DNA of 6,923 bases from Actinomycetes bacterium (GCA_021790615.1 JAJYGW010000394.1:1-6923); one strand, 5' to 3'; counted from the first letter of the stretch, positions 1-5,897 are shown. Notes: generated by a model from the letters alone, not told the origin. Translations and numbers: made by a program.

Positions 1-17
1 ACTCCGACCGGCACTGG

Positions 18-105
18 TGGACGGCGGGTGGACGACGGGCGATGGGCGTGGACGACGGGTGGACGACGCGTCGTCCGAGCCTTGAGGATGGGCGTGGACG
101 ACGAG
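18..105. repeat. Degenerate 11-bp tandem repeats, core TGGACGACGGG
   Basis: Copies are at 18-28 (TGGACGGCGGG), 29-39 (TGGACGACGGG), 49-59 (TGGACGACGGG), 60-70 (TGGACGACGCG) and 95-105 (TGGACGACGAG). A 9-bp interruption separates the second and third copies. A longer exact 17-bp direct repeat, GATGGGCGTGGACGACG, occurs at 41-57 and 87-103. The array lies beyond the 3' end of the Nudix gene and is cut by the left window edge, so its full extent is unknown. I see no convincing gene in 1-201 on either strand. It may be an intergenic repeat cluster, or the edge of a repetitive coding sequence lying outside the window. Confidence 0.7.
61..76. repeat. Perfect 16-bp palindrome inside the repeat cluster
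   Basis: GGACGACGCGTCGTCC equals its own reverse complement over all 16 bases. The left half is the core of the tandem repeat and the right half is its inverted copy. A shorter imperfect inverted pair, CGACG and CGTCG, flanks AG at 99-110. The palindrome could be a dimeric-protein binding site or a by-product of repeat shuffling. No adjacent promoter is visible in the window. Confidence 0.6.
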
Positions 106-201
106 CGTCGAGGACGCGTTCGCCCAGCTCAGATGGTTGGCCAGAGCCGTGAGCGGGGAGGCAGACGGGGAGGAGGTCAGCCGGCGGTGGTCGGCGGGGC
201 C

Positions 202-744
202 CTACGCGATCGGCGGCGGTCCGGGGAACGGCTCGCCCCTGTCCACCGCTGCCAGGAGGCCGGCGAGCTCGTGGGGGTACACGACCGCGCCGGTCTCACG
301 GAGCTCCCGTTGGGGCCACCACCGCCACCCCGTCACCGAGCGGCGCTCGAGCTCCGTCCACGCCGTCGGGCGCACGGAGAAGCGCTCGGTCGGCACCACG
401 AAGTACGACTCGTCCTGGTCGAAGTGGAGCCCTCCGAATGTGAAGGACGTCTCCCGGCGCCAGCGGACGGGCCCGAGGTCGCCGACGACGTGGCCGGTCT
501 CCTCGCGTACCTCGCGCCGGGCGGCGTCCTCCAGCTCCTCGCCCGGCTCCGCCCCGCCGCCCGGCGTGAACCAGAACTCCGGCGCCGAGGGCACGTCGGG
601 GTCACGGCCCGAGAGCAGCAGGACCGCGCCGGTCTCGTCGACGAGCACGACCCGGGCCACCTTCCGGCGGGCCGCCGTTCCCGCCGCGGTGCCGCCGGTT
701 CCGCCGGTGCCGCCGGGTGATCGCACCCGACGAGCGTCGCGCAC
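202..744 (-). CDS. Nudix hydrolase
   Basis: Nudix enzymes hydrolyse nucleoside diphosphates linked to another group, using Mg2+ held by the Nudix-box glutamates; they are normally cytoplasmic. The box GX5EX7REUXEEXGU spans about residues 63-85 of this 180-aa reading: Gly63, Glu69, then REVREETG at 77-84. The catalytic glutamates are Glu78, Glu81 and Glu82. The final hydrophobic position of the box is His85, with Val86 next to it. A strand reading VARVVLVDETG (29-39) opens the fold and a WRWWPQREL stretch (140-148) ends it. The substrate cannot be assigned. The gene ends in TAG at 204-202 and is divergent from ileS. The start is uncertain. GTG at 744 gives the longest form, but the first ~28 residues are Gly/Thr/Ala/Arg-rich and outside the fold. 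GTG at 726, preceded by GACGCT and six bases, or GTG at 660, are alternatives. Confidence 0.9.
   Translation of the reverse strand: MRDARRVRSPGGTGGTGGTAAGTAARRKVARVVLVDETGAVLLLSGRDPDVPSAPEFWFTPGGGAEPGEELEDAARREVREETGHVVGDLGPVRWRRETSFTFGGLHFDQDESYFVVPTERFSVRPTAWTELERRSVTGWRWWPQRELRETGAVVYPHELAGLLAAVDRGEPFPGPPPIA
688..714. repeat. Three 9-bp tandem repeats (GGTKCCGCC) in the Nudix N-terminal region
   Basis: GGTGCCGCC, GGTTCCGCC and GGTGCCGCC lie head to tail at 688-696, 697-705 and 706-714. Read on the minus strand they encode the repeated Gly-Gly-Thr near the N-terminus of the longest Nudix form (residues 11-19). The 9-bp period keeps the frame whatever the copy number, so a flexible tail of variable length is possible. 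If the gene really starts at 660, the repeat is untranslated. Confidence 0.65.
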
Positions 745-751
745 GGAGCGC

Positions 752-763
752 GTCGTGCACGAC
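752..763. promoter_or_regulatory. Perfect 12-bp palindrome in the Nudix/ileS divergent region
   Basis: GTCGTGCACGAC is fully self-complementary. It lies between the two divergent genes, about 35 bp upstream of the TAGGCT box proposed for ileS and just upstream of the longest Nudix start. The position suits an operator acting on one or both genes, but short palindromes arise easily in GC-rich DNA. Next to it, 765-796 can fold into a nested hairpin: 765-769 with 792-796, and 770-775 with 781-786, leaving a bulge at 787-791. No regulator can be named. Confidence 0.3.
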
Positions 764-799
764 CGCGGGCGGCCCTCGGGGGGCCGTGCAGCCCGCCGG

Positions 800-805
800 T
801 AGGCT
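800..805 (+). promoter_or_regulatory. Candidate -10 box TAGGCT for ileS, near-leaderless
   Basis: TAGGCT fits the actinobacterial TANNNT -10 pattern and lies 10 bases before the ileS ATG at 816. Transcription would then begin around 812-816, leaving at most a few untranslated bases. This agrees with the absence of a Shine-Dalgarno sequence. No TTGACA-like -35 is visible at the usual distance. It is inferred from pattern and spacing only. Confidence 0.45.
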
Positions 806-815
806 CGTGCGACCG

Positions 816-3800
816 ATGTTCCGCCCCCTGCCCCCCGACGCCGACTTCGTCGCGCTCGAGACCGCCGAGCTCGAACGGTGGCGCACGCACCGGACCTTCG
901 AGCGCTCGGTGGAGGGCCGCCTTGGGGCGGAGCCGTGGGTCTTCTACGAGGGCCCGCCGACCGCCAACAACCGGCCGGGCCTGCACCACGTGTGGGCCCG
1001 CGTCTACAAGGACCTCTTCTGCCGCTTCCGCACGATGCGCGGCTTCCTCGTCGAGCGACGGGCGGGCTGGGACACCCACGGGCTCCCCGTGGAGGTCGAG
1101 GTCGAGAAGCGCCTCGGCGTGAACAGCAAGCGCCAGATCGAAGAGCAGGTGGGGATCGCAGAGTTCGTCCGGCTGTGCCGTGAGTCGGTCCTCGGCTACG
1201 TCGAGGACTGGAAGGCGCTCACCGAGCGCATCGGCTACTGGACGGACCTGGAGGCCGCGTACTGGACCTTCGACCGGTCCTACGTCGAGTCCGTGTGGTG
1301 GCACCTGAAGCGGCTCTTCGACAAGACACTCCTCTACGAGGACCTGAAGGTCGTCCCGTACTGCCCCCGGTGCGGGACGGCCCTGTCCAGCCACGAGCTC
1401 GGCCAGCCCGAGGTGTACACCGACGAGGAGGACGAGTCGGCCTACGTGCGGCTCGCGCTCGTCGACCCCGACCCTTCGGTGGTGGGCGACGCCCGGTGGC
1501 TCGTGGTCTGGACGACGACGCCGTGGACCCTCCTGTCCAACACCGGCGTCGCCGCGCACCCCGACCTCGACTACGTGGTCGTCGACGGGATGGTCGTCGC
1601 CGAAGCCCTCGCCGACGCGGTCCTGGGCGAGGGTGCGGCGGCGCGGGCGACGAAGAAGCTCCGGGGCCGCGCGCTCGCGGGGCTCCGCTACCGGCGGCCC
1701 TTCGAGGCGGTGGCGGTGGACCCCCGCGACCAGCGGCGTGGCTGGCGGGTGGTGCTGGCCGGCTTCGTGACGACCGACGAGGGGACCGGGCTCGTCCACC
1801 TCGCGCCCGCCTTCGGCGAGATCGACCGCGAGGTGGGCAAGGCCGAGGGACTCCCGACCCTGAACCCCGTCGGGCCGGACGGCCGGTTCACCGCGGCGGC
1901 AGGGGAGCCGTTCGCGGGCCGCCCGGTGCGCGAGACCAACGACCTCGTGAACGACGGCCTCGAGGCCGGGGGGCTCCTGCTGCGGCGCCACCTCTACACC
2001 CACACCTACCCGCACTGCTGGCGGTGCGGCACCGCCCTCATCTACTGGGGGAAGCCCAGCTGGTACGTGGCGACGTCGGAGCGGAAGGCCGACCTGATCG
2101 CCGCCAACCAGAAGGTCGCCTGGCACCCGGCGTACATCAGGGACGGCCGCTTCGGGGAGTGGCTGGCGAACAACGTCGACTGGGCGCTCTCGCGCGACCG
2201 CTACTGGGGCACGCCGCTGCCGATCTGGCGCTGCGACGACGGTCACGTCCTGTGCGTGGGCTCCATGGCCGAGCTCGCCGAGCTGGCGGGCCGGGACCTC
2301 TCGGGGGTCGACCCGCACCGCCCGACGATCGACGAGGTGACCTTCCCCTGCCCGAAGTGCGCGTCGGTCGCCGGCGCGCAGGTGGCCGCGGGCGCAGCGA
2401 CCGGCTACGTGGAGTCCGAGCTCCCCGTCGCGACCGCGCGGCGCGTCGAGCCGGTGATCGACGCGTGGTTCGACTCGGGGTCGATGCCCGCCGCGCAGGT
2501 CGGGTATCCCCACCGGCCCGGCTCCAAGGAGGCGATGCGGTTCCCCGCCGATCTCGTCGTCGAGGCCATCGACCAGACCCGGGGATGGTTCTACTCGCTG
2601 CTCGCAGTCAACGACCTCGTCTTCGGCAAGGCCCCCTACCGCAACGTGATGGTCCTCGGCCACATCGTCGACGCCGACGGCCGCAAGATGTCCAAGTCGC
2701 TCGGGAACGTCGTCGACCCCTGGGAGCTCGTCGAGAGCCGCGGCGCGGACCCGCTCAGGTGGTGGATGTTCTCGCAGGGCTCGCCCTGGACCGCCACGCG
2801 CGTGAGCCCCGGAGCGATCGACACCGCGATGCGCGACACGCTCCTCACCTTGTGGAACACGGTGAGCTTCTTCACGACCTACGCGTCGCTGAACGGGTTC
2901 ACCCCCGGCGACGCCGGCGTGCCGCTGCCCGAAGCCCGGAGCGTGCTCGACCGATGGGCGCGGTCGCGGGTCGCCTCGACGCTCGCCGCGGTCACCGAGT
3001 CCCTCGACCGCTACGAGCCTCTGGAGGCGGCGACGGCGCTCGGCCGGCTCGTCGGCGACCTCTCGAACTGGTACGTCCGTCGGAGCAGGCGGCGGTTCTG
3101 GCGCACGGACCCCGGCGCCCCGCCCTCCGACGCCCTGGCCGCGCAGGCGACGCTCCACGAGGCGCTCGTCACGGTCTCGCTCGTGCTCGCGCCGTTCTGC
3201 CCCTTCGTGGCCGACCGGCTGTGGCGCGAGCTCGGCGCCGCGAAGGACGAGGCCGACTCGGTGCACCTCGCCACATGGCCCGGGGTCGGCGCGGAGGCGA
3301 TCGACCGCGACCTCGAGGCGCAGATGTCGCTCGCGATGCAGCTGTCGTCGCTTGGGCGCGCCGCCCGGAGCGAGGCGGGGGTGAAGGTGCGCCAGCCGCT
3401 GTCGCGCGCCCTCGTCTTCGTCGCGCCGGGCGCCCCGTCCATCCTCACCGACGTCGTGGCCGAGGAGCTGAACGTCGACGAGGTCGTCGAGTCAGAGGAC
3501 CTCCGCGAGCTCGGGGACGTGCTCACGTTGGAGCTCGTCCCGAACTTCCGTGTCCTCGGCCCGAGGCTCGGGGAGGCGGTGAAGGAGGTTCGCGGCGCGC
3601 TTCGGGCCATCGACGCGGCCGCGGCGGCCGCCGCGCTCGAGGCCGGGGTCCCGGTGACCGTCGAGCTGTCCGGCGGCCCCGTCGCGCTCGGGCCCGACGA
3701 GCTCGAGGTGCGGGTGCGGGGGCAGGCGGGTTTCACGGTCTCGCGCGAAGGAGGCGCCGTCGTGGTGCTCGACCTCACGATCGACGACGACCTGCGCCGC

Positions 3801-4034
3801 CGGGGGCTCGCCCGCGAGGTCGTCCGCCACGTCCAGGACCTCCGAAAGGAGCGTGGCCTCGAGGTCTCGGACAGGATCCGCCTCTGGCTGGCAGGCGTGG
3901 ACCCGGCCGTCTTCGAGGCGGTGGGCCGGGAGGTCCTCGCCGTCGAGGTCGCGGCCGGCCCGGGGCCGGGCCTTGCGTCGCCGCTCCCGGTCGACGGGGC
4001 CGAGGCGGTCTCGGCCTGGCTCGAGAAGGCGTAG
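816..4034 (+). CDS. ileS: Isoleucyl-tRNA synthetase (class I, DUF5915-type C-terminus)
   Basis: The enzyme charges tRNA-Ile with isoleucine using ATP and hydrolyses mischarged Val-tRNA-Ile; it is cytoplasmic. The 1072-aa reading is full length. The HIGH-equivalent is HHVW at 57-60 and KMSKS is at 624-628. The editing domain lies at about 200-400, with TTTPW at 233-237 and HLAPAFGEID at 328-337; His328 and Asp337 match the usual editing His/Asp spacing of nine. CxxC pairs at 183/186 and 401/404 form one zinc site. Cys473, Cys480, Cys512 and Cys515 suggest a second, followed by an extra stretch at about 516-541. DWALSRDRYWGTPLPIW (455-471) is a family signature. The anticodon-binding helices lie at about 700-820 and the DUF5915-like tail at about 880-1072. 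I chose ATG 816 because conserved sequence begins there; an in-frame GTG at 717 would add 33 unlikely residues and overlap the Nudix 5' end. Confidence 0.97.
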   Translation: MFRPLPPDADFVALETAELERWRTHRTFERSVEGRLGAEPWVFYEGPPTANNRPGLHHVWARVYKDLFCRFRTMRGFLVERRAGWDTHGLPVEVEVEKRLGVNSKRQIEEQVGIAEFVRLCRESVLGYVEDWKALTERIGYWTDLEAAYWTFDRSYVESVWWHLKRLFDKTLLYEDLKVVPYCPRCGTALSSHELGQPEVYTDEEDESAYVRLALVDPDPSVVGDARWLVVWTTTPWTLLSNTGVAAHPDLDYVVVDGMVVAEALADAVLGEGAAARATKKLRGRALAGLRYRRPFEAVAVDPRDQRRGWRVVLAGFVTTDEGTGLVHLAPAFGEIDREVGKAEGLPTLNPVGPDGRFTAAAGEPFAGRPVRETNDLVNDGLEAGGLLLRRHLYTHTYPHCWRCGTALIYWGKPSWYVATSERKADLIAANQKVAWHPAYIRDGRFGEWLANNVDWALSRDRYWGTPLPIWRCDDGHVLCVGSMAELAELAGRDLSGVDPHRPTIDEVTFPCPKCASVAGAQVAAGAATGYVESELPVATARRVEPVIDAWFDSGSMPAAQVGYPHRPGSKEAMRFPADLVVEAIDQTRGWFYSLLAVNDLVFGKAPYRNVMVLGHIVDADGRKMSKSLGNVVDPWELVESRGADPLRWWMFSQGSPWTATRVSPGAIDTAMRDTLLTLWNTVSFFTTYASLNGFTPGDAGVPLPEARSVLDRWARSRVASTLAAVTESLDRYEPLEAATALGRLVGDLSNWYVRRSRRRFWRTDPGAPPSDALAAQATLHEALVTVSLVLAPFCPFVADRLWRELGAAKDEADSVHLATWPGVGAEAIDRDLEAQMSLAMQLSSLGRAARSEAGVKVRQPLSRALVFVAPGAPSILTDVVAEELNVDEVVESEDLRELGDVLTLELVPNFRVLGPRLGEAVKEVRGALRAIDAAAAAAALEAGVPVTVELSGGPVALGPDELEVRVRGQAGFTVSREGGAVVVLDLTIDDDLRRRGLAREVVRHVQDLRKERGLEVSDRIRLWLAGVDPAVFEAVGREVLAVEVAAGPGPGLASPLPVDGAEAVSAWLEKA

Positions 4035-4137
4035 CGAGCGGGCCGGCGGTGCGGTGCGGGCGTCAACGAGGGTGCGGGCGGTGCGGCCCTCAGGCCCTGC
4101 GGCCCTTCGGTTCGGCGTCAGGCCCCCCGGATGAGGG
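4035..4137. other. Convergent intergenic region, GC-rich low complexity
   Basis: This gap separates the 3' ends of ileS and the S53 peptidase. It contains an exact direct repeat GGTGCGGGCG (4053-4062, 4071-4080) and three copies of GCGGTGCGG (4046-4054, 4051-4059 and 4078-4086). GAGGG at 4068-4072 can pair with CCCTC at 4087-4091 across a 14-base loop. CCCTCA at 4087-4092 can alternatively pair with TGAGGG at 4132-4137 across a long loop. No U-tract follows on either strand, so I do not call a confident terminator, although a shared bidirectional one would be expected here. Confidence 0.4.
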
Positions 4138-5598
4138 TCATGTGTCCGACAGGAAGCTCGTGGGCGAGTCGCCGAAGGTGACGTTGGTCCCGACCTGGTG
4201 GACCGCCTGCACGAGCTCGTGCACGAAGCTCGCGGCTGTGACCGTGCCGAGGCCCGTGGCCAGGTTGTACCCGGCAGTTGCGGAGAAGCCGTCGACGGTG
4301 GTCGTGACCTTCTTCGCCGATGTTGTGAAGTAGACGGACGTTGTCCCCGCCGTCACGCTCACGATTCCCGGGTCGTGCGCCGCCTTCATCGCGTAGAGGG
4401 CGGGATCGATCATTCCGAGCGGACGGTGTGTGTTCAGCTGGTCGGCGATCGCCACGATGCCGGCGAAGAGAGGGGTCGCCTCGCTCGTCCCGCCGATCGG
4501 GAACCACCCGGCGCTGCCCGGCAGGCTGAGGTAGATGTTGACCGCGCCGGAGACCGACGCGCTCATCGAGATGTCGGGCACGCCCCGCCGGGCCCCGACG
4601 ACACCCGCGACCCCGGCCTGGTACGAGGGGCGGGTGAACACCGTGGAGAGCCCGCCGCTCGAGGCGGTGGGGGAGCCGTTCAGCCTGGTGTCGTTCCACA
4701 CCCTGACGGGGGCGACGGCCCGACCTCGTGTGTCCAGGGTGAGCTGCGTCCCGCCGACCGCCGTCACGAGCGGGTCGGACGCCGGCCAGCCGACGTCGCG
4801 GAACGGGAAGTACTGCGCGCCTGAGGCTGTCACGGCCTGGGTGGGCCCGGAGTCGCCTGCCGCGGCGAGGACCGTGATCCCGCTGCGGTAGGCGTTCTGG
4901 TAGGCGCCGCGCAACCTGAGCAGTGTGGCTGGTCCGCTGAAGGTCGCTTCGCCTGCGCCGAAGCTCTGGCTGATCACGTCGCCGAGGCGGTGGCTGATCA
5001 CGTAGTTCTCGGCGTTCACGATTGTCGGGAAGCCGGTCACCCCGACGGTCTCGGCGGTCGCGGTCTCCACGAGCAGGATCTTGGCGCCCGGCGCGATCGC
5101 GTGGGACCACTCGACGTCGAGGGTCGTCTCTTCGGCCCACGACGTCGCTGTGGGGATGGTGGGTGCGTACGTGGGCACGGGGCCGTACTTCAAGATGGTG
5201 AATGCCGGCGGCGGCGCCAGCCCGTACTCCCGGTCGAAGACGGCCAGGTCCTGGCGGATCTCCGGAGCGCCGAAGGAGTCGACGACGACGATGGTCTCTC
5301 CCCGCCCGTTGAGCCCCTGGCGGAAGAGGGGCAGCTCGTTGTAGGCGGCCTCGATCTGGGAAGGCCCGTAGCACAGGGTGCCGTAGCTCGCCAAGCAGAG
5401 CCGCTCGGTCGGCGGCTTCGAGAGCGGCGCGGAGACGAGCGTCCGGACGAGCGGCTGCAGCCGCAGGCCGGAGCGCTGCCCGGCGGCGAGGGGCGTCCCG
5501 GAGCCCGGGAGGGGCGAGCCCGCACCGACGAGCCAACCCGCGACGAGCGCCGTCCCCGCTGCTCCGGCGAGGAGGAACCTTCTGCACAGGCGCCCCAC
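4138..5598 (-). CDS. Secreted S53 family (sedolisin-type) serine-carboxyl peptidase
   Basis: S53 peptidases are subtilisin-fold endopeptidases, mostly acid-active and exported. The 486-aa reading carries the catalytic set: Glu157 and Asp161 in EETTLDVEW, the oxyanion Asp249 in AAAGDSG, and Ser372 in GGTSEATP. The N-terminus has two arginines (6-7) followed by a hydrophobic run to about residue 25, so it is a signal peptide, possibly Tat-type. Cys68 and Cys76 flank SYGTL and could form a disulfide. The catalytic domain starts near residue 75, leaving only about 45-50 residues after the signal where most family members have a prodomain of about 150-200. The calcium-loop aspartates appear replaced: SVTAG at 414-418 where D(I/V)TxG is usual, and GYN at 443-445 where GYD or GWD is usual. 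The start is GTG 5598, supported by an AAGGAGG six bases upstream. Substrate and final location (free or wall-bound) are unknown. Confidence 0.92.
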   Translation of the reverse strand: MGRLCRRFLLAGAAGTALVAGWLVGAGSPLPGSGTPLAAGQRSGLRLQPLVRTLVSAPLSKPPTERLCLASYGTLCYGPSQIEAAYNELPLFRQGLNGRGETIVVVDSFGAPEIRQDLAVFDREYGLAPPPAFTILKYGPVPTYAPTIPTATSWAEETTLDVEWSHAIAPGAKILLVETATAETVGVTGFPTIVNAENYVISHRLGDVISQSFGAGEATFSGPATLLRLRGAYQNAYRSGITVLAAAGDSGPTQAVTASGAQYFPFRDVGWPASDPLVTAVGGTQLTLDTRGRAVAPVRVWNDTRLNGSPTASSGGLSTVFTRPSYQAGVAGVVGARRGVPDISMSASVSGAVNIYLSLPGSAGWFPIGGTSEATPLFAGIVAIADQLNTHRPLGMIDPALYAMKAAHDPGIVSVTAGTTSVYFTTSAKKVTTTVDGFSATAGYNLATGLGTVTAASFVHELVQAVHQVGTNVTFGDSPTSFLSDT

Positions 5599-5604
5599 GG
5601 TCCC

Positions 5605-5631
5605 CCTCCTTGGCCTCCTTGGCCTCCTTGG
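5605..5631 (-). promoter_or_regulatory. Triple tandem Shine-Dalgarno array for the S53 peptidase
   Basis: Read on the minus strand, three perfect head-to-tail copies of CCAAGGAGG occupy 5631-5623, 5622-5614 and 5613-5605. Each contains AAGGAGG, a near-perfect complement of the 16S rRNA 3' end. The copy nearest the gene is six bases (GGGACC) from the GTG at 5598, a normal distance; the others would sit about 15 and 24 bases away. The array decides the start codon. No other gene in the window has a Shine-Dalgarno sequence this strong. Confidence 0.85.
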
Positions 5632-5634
5632 CCC

Positions 5635-5667
5635 GACGGCGGCTCAGCCGTCCCCGAATTCTTCGGG
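5635..5667 (-). promoter_or_regulatory. Two abutting hairpins in the S53 peptidase mRNA leader
   Basis: CCCGAA (5653-5658) and TTCGGG (5662-5667) form a perfect 6-bp stem with a 3-base loop. Directly adjoining, GACGGC (5635-5640) and GCCGTC (5647-5652) form a second perfect 6-bp stem with a 6-base loop. No base separates them. Together they fill the leader between the -10-like box at 5677-5682 and the Shine-Dalgarno array that begins at 5631. They may stabilise the 5' end, present the ribosome-binding array, or bind a regulator. Confidence 0.5.
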
Positions 5668-5676
5668 TGGCGGCTC

Positions 5677-5682
5677 AATATA
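5677..5682 (-). promoter_or_regulatory. Candidate -10 box TATATT for the S53 peptidase
   Basis: On the minus strand TATATT stands out as the only strongly AT-rich hexamer in the region upstream of the peptidase. A start near 5670 would give a leader of about 70 bases, holding both hairpins and the Shine-Dalgarno array. The -35 candidates, such as GGTTCG 16 bases further upstream, are poor, so regulation by an activator or an alternative sigma factor is possible. It is called on composition and position alone. Confidence 0.45.
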
Positions 5683-5746
5683 GACGAGCGCCTTCCGGCG
5701 AACCGGCCGCAGGGGCACGCCCTGGGGATCGCTCGGCGAGCGCGGG

Positions 5747-5752
5747 TATGGT
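5747..5752 (+). promoter_or_regulatory. Candidate -10 box TATGGT for the small membrane protein, leaderless
   Basis: TATGGT fits TANNNT and is followed by exactly seven bases and then GTG at 5760, the spacing expected for a leaderless transcript. The in-frame ATG at 5748 falls inside this hexamer, which argues against it as the start. The box faces away from the peptidase promoter about 65 bp to its left, making this a divergent promoter region. No clear -35 is seen. Confidence 0.45.
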
Positions 5753-5759
5753 TGCCGTC

Positions 5760-5870
5760 GTGGCGAAGCGCAAGCTCTTGAAGCCGATCGTCGCGGTCGT
5801 CGGCGTGCTGGGCACGATGGCAAGCATCTGGTGGTTCGCCCTGAAACCACGGCGCAGGCGCGAGCAGTAG
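5760..5870 (+). CDS. Small single-span membrane protein, unknown function
   Basis: From GTG 5760 this encodes 36 residues ending in TAG. It has a basic start (AKRKLLKP), one hydrophobic span of about 19 residues at roughly 9-27 that includes a tryptophan pair, and a basic tail (KPRRRREQ). Charged ends and a Trp-rich membrane edge make a real small membrane protein plausible. Positive charge on both sides leaves topology undecided. An alternative start at ATG 5748 would add four residues (MVAV). I do not recognise a family. It sits between the divergent S53 peptidase and the downstream MBL-fold gene, 115 bases before the latter. The case for coding rests on the hydrophobic/basic layout and the -10 spacing; without homologs it remains a moderate call. 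Confidence 0.55.
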   Translation: MAKRKLLKPIVAVVGVLGTMASIWWFALKPRRRREQ

Positions 5871-5874
5871 CCCC

Positions 5875-5897
5875 GGTCGTGCGCTCCTCGTGCGACC
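5875..5897 (+). terminator. Hairpin just downstream of the small membrane protein
   Basis: The stem pairs 5875-5883 with 5889-5897: five Watson-Crick pairs, two G-U pairs and two more G-C pairs, closing a CTCCT loop. It starts four bases after the TAG at 5868-5870. No U-tract follows, as is common for actinobacterial terminators. A second GC-only hairpin (5897-5902 with 5906-5911) overlaps its last base. It could end the small-gene transcript or be an mRNA-stabilising structure between it and the MBL gene. Confidence 0.35.

Noticed and set aside
28..720. Plus-strand open frame opposite the Nudix gene
   Set aside because: It is Arg/Gly-rich with no motif, and it is antisense to a gene with a complete Nudix box.
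752..796. Possible T-box riboswitch upstream of ileS, because ACCGCGGG (762-769) resembles part of the T-box sequence
   Set aside because: The required TGGN before ACCGCG is not present (the bases are CACG), the gap to the divergent Nudix gene is too short for a T-box, and the TAGGCT box suggests the transcript begins downstream of it.
333..3266. Very long open frame antisense to most of ileS (about 977 codons)
   Set aside because: Its translation is rich in Arg, Pro, Gly and Val with no recognisable motif, and it also crosses the Nudix gene in another frame. Stop-poor antisense frames are expected opposite GC-rich genes with strong third-position bias.
4131..4141. ATGAGGGTCAT inverted repeat at the peptidase stop codon
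   Set aside because: It has only a 4-bp stem with a 3-base loop, too small to claim as a terminator or regulatory site.
1295..4333. Long plus-strand open frame overlapping ileS in another frame
   Set aside because: It is Arg/Gly/Pro-rich low complexity, it overlaps a clearly real synthetase gene, and its last part runs antisense into the S53 peptidase.
4118..5587. Second minus-strand open frame covering the S53 peptidase
   Set aside because: It is a shifted-frame shadow: Arg/Asp/Gly-rich, without the catalytic motifs or signal peptide that the 5598-4138 frame has.
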